A program made the position numbers and the translations under genes. DNA of 64,000 nucleotides, from positions 21,477,714-21,541,713 of the forward strand of contig OX104122.1 of assembly GCA_944474755.1 (NCBI GenBank). The letters run 5' to 3'. The notes beneath the pieces are model-generated. The model was not told the origin of the DNA, did no database searches, and saw only the letters and a program-made list of their open reading frames with translations. Positions 55,287 to 64,000 of this stretch are shown piece after piece. Every line of letters begins with the position of its first letter. Position 1 is the stretch's first letter. The DNA is from Limnoperna fortunei (lineage: Eukaryota; Mollusca; Bivalvia; Mytilida; Modiolidae).

Positions 55287-57269
55287 TCAGCTAATTCCTG
55301 CCATTGAAATGACAGTTTTTAGCCAACGTGCAATAGTGCTGGTTGTGACTGGATGAAATGGTTTAACCACACTCAACAGTAACCAATTTCTATTTATTCT
55401 GTCATTTTGAGTTCTATATTCAGACGTCTTATCTAAATATGTCCTTAAGCACTTAACCACACATAAATTATCATCTTCAAATTGGTGGAAAAGTAGTTCT
55501 GGGAATGCTTTCCCAGGTTTACAAGTTTTTGTTAGTTTTGGTAATGTGAACTTAATATGAACACCTTTATCACACATGTATTGGATATGCAATTTATTAA
55601 TTTCAGATACTCTGCCTGCTGAGGTCAAAGCCAATAACATTGTTAATTTAAGAACCAGTAACTTTAGAGAAAGTTCTTTGTTAGGGCCCAAGGATGCTAA
55701 GCATCTAAGAATCACATCAACATCCCATGAACACTGATATTTAGGCATGGGTGTACGAGAATTAAAAATGGCTCTCATGTGGTTTTTAATTGCTGGGTGT
55801 TGTCCAACTGGCATACTATCAATTAAGTTATGACCCCTAGATATAGCAGACCTGTACGTGTTTATAGTTCTGTACTGCTTTTTGTCAACAAACAAGTCTG
55901 TCATAAATTCTATTATATGTTCCAAAGATGTCTGAACAGGATTAGTTTGTTTTGAATGACACCAGCTAGCAGATCTTAGCCAGGCTGACTTGTAAGATGC
56001 TCTGGTGCCTGGTCTCCATGCGCTTGCATGTAACTCTGCAGCTTTTTGTGATAATTTGTTTGTAATTGGATGTTCCCCGATACCCTCCATGCTGCTAAGT
56101 GGAGGTTCCCCATCATCATTAACGGATGTGGTTGACCTTGGGGTGATTTCAGGAGCAGATTGAATGATGGTAGCCGAATTGGATCTGCTACTGAGAGTTG
56201 AAGAAGCGGATACCAGGGTTGTGCTTGCCATATTGGTGTTATTAAAATTATTTGTGCCTGTTCTTTTTTTACTTTTGCCAAACATTTCCCTATCACAGAA
56301 AATGGAGGAAATGCATAACCTTTTATTTTTGCCCAGTTTTGTAAAAAAGGCGTCTGTAGCCAAGGCACCTGGGTCTGGACGCCAACTTATGGAATTTTGA
56401 AGTTGACAGTTTAGGCGTGACGCGAATAAATCTGTATCGCAATGCCCTAGAATTTGAAGCACTTGCTGAAAAATGCTGGTGTCTAGCATCCAATCTGATG
56501 CATCTAGATTGTTTCGGGATTCCCAGTCTGCTAGAGTATTTAGGTCCCCGGGAAGATATTCTGATGATAGGAGAATTTCTATCTCTTTGCAGCATTCCCA
56601 AATCTCTTTCATTATTTTGGTCATGCCTAAGGATCTGGTTCCCATGCGATTTATGAAGGAAACTGCTGTTGTGTTGTCTATTCTTAAATGGACATGTAAT
56701 TGTTTCTGATTTTTTACAAAGGCTTTTAGACTGAAAAATGCTGCTAGAAGTTCTTTGGAATTTATGTGCAAATTCTGTTCGTCTAGGGACCAACTCCCCC
56801 CTGTTTTTTTATTTGTGTAAATTCCGCCCCATCCTTTGTTTGATGCGTCGCTTGTTATTACTAAATCTGGAGTGGGCGATATGATTGAGCGACCGTTTGA
56901 GTGTTCTATCTGGTCTATCCACCATGCCAGTTCTTCTCTGGCCTCTTTCGTCAATTTTATTTCGGTTTCGTATGATTTGCCTGTCATTAACCCTTTGATT
57001 TGTAACATTTGAAGAAACCTGCACTGAAGATTGGCTGGAATTATGGCCTGTTTTGTGGAAATCAATTTCCCTGTTATTTTTGACAATTCCCTTACGGTTA
57101 TTAATTGCTTTTTTAAAATTTCTTGACAAGTTTGTTTGATTTTTAAAACATTTTGATCTGACAGAGTGAATGTCATTTCTAGTGTGTTTATTTGAAAACC
57201 TAGAAATTCTATTTCCTGAGTAGGGATTATGAGTGATTTTTCCCAATTTATGACAAACCCCAGTCGCAT
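55287..57269 (-). CDS. DIRS pol: RT thumb, RNase H and tyrosine recombinase (660 codons)
   Basis: This is the longest ORF in the window. It begins inside RT (GFVINWEKSLIIPTQEIEFL), then RNase H with the D-E-D-D set in place (ITSDASNKGWGG, INSKELLAA, RIDNTTA, LNTLADW) at about residues 100-270. A spacer with Ser/Thr-rich sequence follows, and then a tyrosine recombinase from about residue 400, with its first catalytic Arg in SAGRVSEI. A TGA at 55287-55289 stops it before the rest of the catalytic site. The upstream ATG is not a real start, since the protein is the C-terminal part of a broken polyprotein. Confidence 0.9.
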   Translation of the reverse strand: MRLGFVINWEKSLIIPTQEIEFLGFQINTLEMTFTLSDQNVLKIKQTCQEILKKQLITVRELSKITGKLISTKQAIIPANLQCRFLQMLQIKGLMTGKSYETEIKLTKEAREELAWWIDQIEHSNGRSIISPTPDLVITSDASNKGWGGIYTNKKTGGSWSLDEQNLHINSKELLAAFFSLKAFVKNQKQLHVHLRIDNTTAVSFINRMGTRSLGMTKIMKEIWECCKEIEILLSSEYLPGDLNTLADWESRNNLDASDWMLDTSIFQQVLQILGHCDTDLFASRLNCQLQNSISWRPDPGALATDAFFTKLGKNKRLCISSIFCDREMFGKSKKRTGTNNFNNTNMASTTLVSASSTLSSRSNSATIIQSAPEITPRSTTSVNDDGEPPLSSMEGIGEHPITNKLSQKAAELHASAWRPGTRASYKSAWLRSASWCHSKQTNPVQTSLEHIIEFMTDLFVDKKQYRTINTYRSAISRGHNLIDSMPVGQHPAIKNHMRAIFNSRTPMPKYQCSWDVDVILRCLASLGPNKELSLKLLVLKLTMLLALTSAGRVSEINKLHIQYMCDKGVHIKFTLPKLTKTCKPGKAFPELLFHQFEDDNLCVVKCLRTYLDKTSEYRTQNDRINRNWLLLSVVKPFHPVTTSTIARWLKTVISMAGIS

Positions 57270-58052
57270 CAGAAGGAAGATTGTATTGTCCCTTGATGCA
57301 CAAGGTTTTCTTTTGTGTCTGCCATTATTAGGATGTTGTCCAAGTAAATAATTAACGAGTCCCTAACCTTCTTAGAAGACTGACTATGGGTTTCATTATC
57401 TTTGTGTAAATGCGTGGGGCACTTGCCAGTCCGAATGGAAGACAACTGAACTGAAACATTTTTTCTCCCCATACGAAGCGCAGAAATTTTCTGTCTTCCA
57501 AGTGTATGCTTATTGCAAGGTAGGCATCTTTTAGGTCTATCTTGCAACAATAATCTCCCTTCTTCAAAATGTCTTTGACCATGTAAAGACCTTCCATTTT
57601 GAAGTGTTTGTAGGTTATGAATTTGTTTGTTTTAGGTTTATGACTGGACGGTTTCCCCCTTCCTTCTTGAGAACCAAAAACATATTGCTTAGAAACTGAT
57701 CTGATTGGGGAGAAACAATCTCTATCGCCTTTTTTGATAACAAATTTTGTATTTCTCGTTCCACGAGATTGTTTTTTTCTTGATTGAATTTTGGGCGATT
57801 TGGTACCCAACTTTGAATTGGGTTTTGAAGAAAATCTATCTTGTAACCCTTTATTGTTTGAAGCATGAATTGATCTTTTGTAATTTTTTGCCAATTTCTT
57901 AAAAAACATTTCAGCCGACCTGCAATTGGAAGACTTGCCAATCTTGAATTTGGAGTTGCAGGTTCAAAATTATTTGTGACATGTTTACTTCTGTCACTTT
58001 TGAGGAAGTTCTGCTTGTAAGGGAGTTTTTCGCATTGGCTGGAGATTGTTTC
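57270..58052 (-). pseudogene. DIRS reverse transcriptase, N-terminal and palm part, frameshifted
   Basis: The frame opens after a TGA at 58053-58055. It carries the RT start (NLVEREIQNLLSKKAIEIV, FLVLKKEGGNRPVINLKQ), shifts frame near 57620 to ITYKHFKMEG, CKIDLKDAYLAI and FQFSCLPFGLASAPRIYTK, and shifts again near 57357 to the YxDD box. A third shift near 57275 leads into the long ORF at 55287-57269. The active-site box reads YLDN (codons 57335-57346) where active enzymes have YLDD, so polymerase activity would be lost even without the frameshifts. Confidence 0.85.
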
Positions 58053-59021
58053 TCAGTGGTACCCTTTTGAAACTCTGAGTTTTGTACCAATACTGACCTT
58101 CTGATACTGCCTCTCCTTGCGTTTCCTCTATAGTTTCCTCTGGGATTTCCTCTACTTCGGCCCTCGACCGTATCTTGAAAGGGCTGTTCATAGAAGTCCC
58201 TTCTGGAATGTCTTGAATGGCCATACTGTGGCTCCTTGTACTCCCTTTGAGGTCTCTTTTGTTTCTTTCTATCGTTATTATACTTTTTCCGGCCGTTTTT
58301 AAAACAATTAGCTATTTCCGAGGCTTTATTAATGGTTTGGATTTTTGAGTACCTTTTTGAAGCCCTCTTTGGACTTTTCCCTTAAATCGTCCAAAATCTT
58401 CCATAGCTGGGATAAAGGTCCCAAGGTCTTGAAAATCCTTTTCTGGGTTCCTTGTACACCTTTGTCAGCCCCATTGTCAATTCGGACGTTTAACTTGTCC
58501 AAAATCGGAAAGACGTAGTCGTCCATTTGTAAACAATTAAACGCCTCATTTTCCGGAATGGGGGCAGTCTCAAGAATATGTTTGTCGATGATTTCATCTT
58601 TGACAAAGGTTGAAAATTGCTTCCTAGCGTACTTCAACTGAGTATTGGACAAGATTTGTCTTTTGGAAGGATTTTCTGTCGGATCGAACCTTTCGTATGT
58701 TGTACAGGACGAAACTATTTCTGAATACACACTTCCCTTTGTTGGTTTAATGGCGTGTAATTCGATATCCTCGTCGTCCGAATCTGAGGAACTTGTGGAG
58801 GATTCGCAGACTGAGCTTGAATCGGACTCAGAGGAACTGTCTGAGCTCTCTTTATCATTGAAGTCACCCCTTTTCCTCTTTTTCACTCTATACTGAGAGT
58901 TTTTTGCTGAGGATTTAGCTGGCAGTTGACTACTTGAACCGCCACCATTTTCAACACGTGCGTCTCTTTCGGAAATTTTTTCGGCCGAGTCGTGTGTACT
59001 TACACGATCATCGACGCTCAT
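57911..59021 (-). pseudogene. DIRS gag-like ORF, one frameshift
   Basis: The ATG at 59021 opens a 230-codon frame ending at 58329. It has an acidic Ser/Asp/Glu tract at residues about 50-90 and a basic KKRKRGD just before it. Near 58357 the coding content moves to another frame and continues as a Lys/Arg-rich, RG-rich tail (GNPRGNYRGNARRGS) to a stop at 57911-57913, overlapping the start of pol. The RG-rich tail suggests nucleic-acid binding. Function as the structural protein is inferred from position and composition; DIRS gags are poorly conserved. Confidence 0.65.
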
Positions 59022-59235
59022 TTTTTCGGTGAATATTCCAAATCTTTAAACTGTAAGATTATCACCGAAAAAGTTCACAATATTTATAAAGTTAAGTAGT
59101 CCTGTTAAAAATTATCGTAATTAATTCAGAAGTTGCTGATGCAGCGTGCGAGCCAAATTGGAGAATGAGATAATCTTTTCAAACAAAGCTTTTAAATGGC
59201 TGATTGCAGCGCCATCTACCGATAGCCAAGGGGAG

Positions 59236-59276
59236 AAAACACTAGAATATCTTGTCAGGGGTTATGAAATGAAATT
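59236..59276 (-). repeat. DIRS inverted terminal repeat, 5' side
   Basis: Reverse complement of 55033-55073 with one mismatch (ctgac versus ccgac). It lies about 215 bp upstream of the gag start. Confidence 0.88.
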
Positions 59277-61130
59277 TGTTAACAGGCTGGGATACAACAA
59301 ATAAATTACTAAAATGAAGCCAACATGCAGCAAGAATAATAAATATGTGAAAAGTTTATAAACAAGAATCGCCACATACAATATAGTTTAACTACGATAT
59401 GGTACAAGGCGCCTGTTTCACAAGGTTGAATGAAGTCTTACGTACACACAATTCTAAATACACATTTACCTTGGACAATGGCTTTTTAAACTATAACAAT
59501 TAATATAACAGGTTTATATAAAAAAAAGTAGTGATGTGCTTTTGAGCTAGTTATACCCTACGCTAAACTGACAATTTTTCAAATGGACGCAGACGTGTTA
59601 TATGTATAAAGTTCCCGTTAAAATTAACTCGCAGTTTCGGTGTTTTTGCACGACATTGTATTTATTGGGATGAATGTTCTCGAGATCAGACCCCTTGAAG
59701 ACTTGCTTTAGTTCTCTAAATACAAATACTAATTCTTGATATTTTGTTGTATTGTGGTACATTGATCAAACAATAAAATATGCATAGCTACTTACGTCTG
59801 TTATAACATTAACAAAACAAATCGGAATAAAATTATTTTTGAAGACGAAAGAACTGATTTGTCCACACTTATATAAATATAAAATAATTGCCAGAATTTA
59901 CACAACAGCGTGTTTGTTTGTTTGTTCTGTTTTGTTTTGTTTTTTTTTTTTTTGGTTGTTTTTTTTTTTTTGCGTGCCGATACGAACGTCTGTTTGCGGA
60001 CATAAGATCTTGTCGTAATATAATAGAAATTATACTAAAGTCTTTTCTACAACAAAAGTTGATGATGTGTCAGGCTTTTAACACTGAAACAACTATTAAG
60101 GTTGATTCTATATCACGATTGTATTTTTTCAACACCGAATATGAATCTAGTATAAAATCATTCGTGGAACGATATATTCTGCGACATTAATATTAAGTGA
60201 TAATTTCGAAAATCTGAAAAATCAAAATGTAGCATTGTAAGTCGTATTGATTTTAAAGTTTTTAAAATGAATTTCTTTACAAGTCTGGCATTTATCATGT
60301 TTATTGTGTATTTCTTTACAAGTCTTGTATTTATTGTGTAATATGCTATTTTACCGTTAAAAATGTGAAGCCGCGTGTTCACCTGTTAATTATAAAATAC
60401 ACAAGTTTATTGAAATGTTTGAGAGCACGTCCTTGATTAAATGATGACTGGACAATACTTAGTAATCGATCGATTTAAAGTGTGACACAATTTACATCCG
60501 CTAAAAGTTCAAACGGTTGAAACATTAATCAGAGGCGCTGACAGGGAAATTTTGACGATAGAATAGCAAAGATGTAAATATTTTGACAATTTTAAGGGCA
60601 AAATGGGGTGTTCTAACCTTTTAGAACACTTTAATGGAATAATTGTGAATCTAAATCAGTGACAATAAACTATAAGGTATTTTCGTATTCTGAATATATT
60701 AGCAAGAACGCAGATTAATTTCGTTTTCAAACAAACATATTAAAACGGCATATTTTTTTAACACAAATCTCTAAATTAAATTGCAACATTTTAATTTTTT
60801 CATTGTGTAAGCATGAAAGGAAATTGAAAATCCACCGTGGTCAACACGGTGGGTCACGATATGTAGTGGACAGAACACGATGTACCGCAGAATACCACCG
60901 TGGACTATGATGGTGAATTTCTGAATGAAAAAAACCATGATCACTGTATATAGTGGGCAATATAAAAAACACGTTATCACGTCTGTATGTGAACGTCAAT
61001 AACAACAACAACAATGCTATAATACAATGACGTTATCAATGGGAACAATTTTGAAATTTCAGCCAATAAAAATGCATTTATGACCCTGGATACCATGTTG
61101 TATTACAAATCGGCTCAAAAAACTTAACCA
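59277..61130. other. Upstream intergenic region, AT-rich
   Basis: T runs lie at 59940-59972 and a short inverted ccaccgtgg pattern at 60831-60904. No exon or promoter can be supported. Confidence 0.4.
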
Positions 61131-63045
61131 GAGGCTCTTAAGAGCCGGTATTGCTCACCTGATTTTATAGGCAATGAAGGTGGCATTTCCCTGATGTTAA
61201 ACTAAGTCCTGTAATTTTCAATAAACTTTAAAGAGGACCATCCAAACAATATTGCTAGAAAGTTTTGTTTCCATTGGTTAACCGGTTTTATAGAGAAGAT
61301 TTTTTTTTTAATTTGGCCATAGGGTCCTATATTAAACTGTCCTGCATTGGTGGCCATTTTGAATTTCCATTTGGCAATACAAAACATAAACTATAAGGAA
61401 GACCATCCAAACATTATTGTCAGTAAGTTTTGTTTCCATTGGTTAATCAGTTTCAGAGAAGAAACCTTTTAAAACTTTTTCCCATTGGGTCCACTGTCTA
61501 TGTAATGCTGTGGTGGCCATTTAGATTTTCTTATTGGCATAAAAAACATAAACTTTAAAGAGGACCATCCAAACAATATTGCTAGTAAGTTTTATTTCAA
61601 TTGGTTAATCAGTTTTAGAGAAGCCTTTTAAAAAATTTTCCCAAAGGCTCCTATGTTAAACTAAGTCCTGCGGTGGTGGCCATTTTGATTTTAAAATTGG
61701 CATAAAAAACACAAACTTTATAAAGGACCGTCTAAAATAATATTGGTAGTAAGTTTTGTTTCCATTGGTTAATTGGTTTCAGAGAAAAGCCTTTTTTAAC
61801 TTTTTTCCCATAGGGTCCAATGTTAAACCAAGTCCTGCTTTGGCTGCCATTTTGAATTTCCGATTGGGATAAAAAAACATGAACTTTATAGAGGACCATT
61901 AAAACAATATTGCTTGTAAGTTCTGTTTCGACTGGTTGACTGGTTTCAGAGAAGAAGCGTTTTAAACTTTTTTCCCATAGGGTCCAATGTTAAACTATGT
62001 CCTGCGTTGATGGCCATTTTGAATTTCCAATTGTCATAAACATACACTTTATAGAGGACCATCCAAACAATATTGTTTTTAAGTTCAGTTTACATTGGTA
62101 AACCGGTTTCAAAGAAGACGCCTTTTTTAAACTTTTCCCCATAGGGTCCTATGTTAAACTAAGTCCTGCGGTGGTGTCCATTTTGATTTTCCAATTGGCA
62201 TAAAAAACATAAACTTTATAAAGGACCATCCAAACAATATTGGTAGTAAGTTTTGATTCGATTGGTTAACCAGTTTCAGAGGAGAAGCGTTTTTAACTTT
62301 TTTCCCATAGGGTCCAATGTTAAACAAAGTCCTGCAGTGGTGGCCATTTTGAATTTCCAATTAGGATTAAAAAACACAAACTTTATACAGGACCATCCAA
62401 ACAATACTTCTAGTACGTTTTGTTTCCATTGGTTAACTGGTTTCAGAGAAGAAGCCTTTAAAACATTTTCCCATAGGGTCCTATGTTATACTAAGTCCTG
62501 TGTTGGCGGCCATTTTGAATTTCCAATTGTCATAAAAAACAAAAACTTTATAGAGGACCATCCAAACAATTTTGCTAGTAAGTTTTTGTTTCCATTGGTT
62601 AACCGGTTTCAGAGAAGAAGCCTTTTAAAACTTTTTCCCATAGGGTCCTATGTTAAACTAAGTCCTGCGGTGGCGGCCATTTTGAATTTCCAGTTGGCAT
62701 AGAAAACATAAACTTTATAAAGGACCATCCAAACAATATTGCTAGTAAGTTTTGTTTTGATTGGTTAAACGGTTTCAGAGAAGAAGCCTTTTAAACTTTT
62801 TTCCCATAGGGTCTTATGTTAAACTAAGTCTTGTGGTGGCGGCCATATTAGTTTTCCAATCCAAATAAAAACACAAACTTTGTAAAGATCCATCCAATGA
62901 ACATTATGGCCAAGTTTGGTTTCAATTGGCCAAGTGGTTTCAGAGAAGAAGATAAAAATGTAAAAAGTTTACAGACACCGACGACAACAACGACGATGAC
63001 GCCGACGGACACAAAGTGATAATAACTAAAAAGTAAAAAAAGACC
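61129..63045 (+). mobile_element. 166-bp-family pearl-like element, 5'-complete copy
   Basis: The 5' end is the palindrome ggctcttaagagcc then attgctcacctg. About eleven diverged monomers follow (ggaccatccaaacaatattg and on), then gacgacaacaacgacgatga and acaaagtgataat, but the terminal hairpin is deleted. Comparison with 2561-2848 supplies the missing 3' end. Confidence 0.85.
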
Positions 63046-63754
63046 GTGTTTGACACTACCTTTTTACGATACTTGCCCGCAAGGCTACTGTCTTATAAAA
63101 ATCACTAGCCCTGTAAACAAGTACTCTTTTCAATAATACTAAACCAGGACTTGTAGTCAGAATACATGTAATAGGAAGAAGTCACTTCTCTTTTTGAAGA
63201 TGCAGGGCTCAGGCAAGGTCAAAATAATAGGGAGAATTTACTTCCCTTTTTTAGGCTTACAGGAAAAAGTGGGTGAACAACAGGCAGAAGTTGCATTAAA
63301 TGTTGCGAAAAGCTTCAGGTTTTGTTTTGTTTTATATGGACTTATTTTGAGAAGTTTAAATTATTGAGGATAAAGTATTAATGAAAGTCCAGAACAAACT
63401 AATCTGTCATGTGTTATAACACATTTTAATAAATATTTAACTTTACAATGAAAAAGAATCAACTGCCACAGAAATTTTCAGTAAAAGAACTGTTCCCTTG
63501 TCATTAGTTAATTGCACTCTAAATGAAGTAGAAATAAAAGTAGAAAATGACAAGTCAAGTCATGTAATATTTATTTGAAGTTGGTGCACATGTAAAACAA
63601 TAAACATAGGCTCATAGCTTCATAGCTTTTAAAACCAACATAATTGTGAAGCATATTGGAAGAATTTTAAAAGATTTAAATTAAAAAATTGAAAGTGGTT
63701 GCCAAAATTCTAATTTATATTCGGTTAAAATCTTTGCAATACACTTTTTAGAAA
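63046..63754. other. Unassigned AT-rich sequence
   Basis: No repeat or coding signal recognised. Confidence 0.4.
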
Positions 63755-63990
63755 CAATCAGCATCGTATTTGCAGTCTCCAGCACTGTGTTCATATCCGG
63801 TTCGGAAGTATTTTATATTTTATATTTACTCTGAACTGGTTTCCAGTCATATTTTCAAACTACGCTTTATGTACAAAGTAAAGGTCAGAGGGAACCAGCT
63901 TTCAATCATATTGGATTATTTCCAATTGTAAACACAATAAACATGACGCAGTGACAAAATTACGAAGATTTCTTCACAAAACGGAAATAA
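63755..63990 (-). repeat. Inverted copy of the dispersed repeat at 12955-13165
   Basis: Shared blocks in reverse complement include atcagcatcgtatttgc, ttcaaactacgctttatgta and agatttctt near aaacatgac. It probably belongs to another copy of the TIR element at 12591-13992, cut off by the window end. Confidence 0.6.
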
Positions 63991-64000
63991 AATTTAACGG

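Larger units (their letters stand above)
55033..59276 (-). mobile_element. Degenerate DIRS-type retrotransposon
   Basis: The order on the minus strand is inverted terminal repeat, gag, reverse transcriptase, RNase H, tyrosine recombinase, inverted terminal repeat. DIRS elements use a tyrosine recombinase rather than an integrase and make no target duplication. The terminal repeats are 55033-55073 and 59236-59276 (41 bp, one mismatch, aatttcatttcataacccc inward). At the 3' side, 54961-55032 partly mirrors the same repeat (cttgtcgttggttattc) and may be the internal complementary region or extend the element. gag and pol carry several frame breaks, so this copy is not autonomous. Confidence 0.88.

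Noticed and set aside
56164..56709. Plus-strand ORFs within the DIRS pol region
   Set aside because: Shadows of the long minus-strand pol frame.

Overview
The window looks like an intron-rich, repeat-laden animal nuclear genome, most probably a bivalve mollusc. The basis is an AT-rich background, spliceosomal exon/intron structure, tRNA-headed SINEs with a molluscan-type tail, a DIRS retrotransposon, and many 'pearl'/HINE-like elements (a tandem core of about 130-170 bp, then a GACGG microsatellite, then a terminal hairpin), an architecture known from oysters and mussels. No bacterial-type operon, RNA operon or CRISPR array is visible. Species identification is an inference.

One host gene can be followed across most of the window on the minus strand, from about 54543 down to 4618. 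I read 23 exons by joining open segments between AG acceptors and GT donors. Every neighbouring pair agrees in splice phase, giving about 1,025 codons. The 5' part (54.5-47.0 kb) is helical and unrecognised. The middle (43.6-33.1 kb) is a LECT2/M23-peptidase-like domain split over three exons, with the first zinc-ligand His apparently lost. The 3' part (29.7-4.6 kb) is a repeated module: helical exon, SAP-like exon, Cys-rich exon, then a second Cys-containing part. Module 2 carries one extra T in its Cys-rich exon, which shifts the frame. The 3' end of the gene was not found and probably lies beyond position 1.

The rest is mainly mobile DNA, much of it inside the introns. At 1-2840 there is a roughly 166-bp satellite array with a four-monomer higher-order repeat, a GAC/GCC microsatellite and a terminal hairpin. 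The same family lies at 41.2-42.4 kb, nested in another element, and at 61.1-63.0 kb. Related-architecture families sit at 4.7-5.3, 11.0-11.7, 23.4-23.95, 25.7-26.4, 27.5-28.5, 37.2-39.4, 40.9-42.5 and 50.4-51.0 kb. Elements with terminal inverted repeats occur at 4798-5137, 7951-10449 (enclosing a 52-bp minisatellite) and 12591-13992. SINEs lie on the minus strand near 5.8, 31.9 and 50.2 kb.

A degenerate DIRS retrotransposon occupies about 55033-59276 on the minus strand, bounded by a 41-bp inverted repeat. It carries gag and a reverse transcriptase/RNase H/tyrosine recombinase polyprotein broken by frameshifts, a stop and a YLDN active site. It lies just upstream of the putative first exon of the host gene, and a third diverged copy of its terminal repeat abuts that exon.
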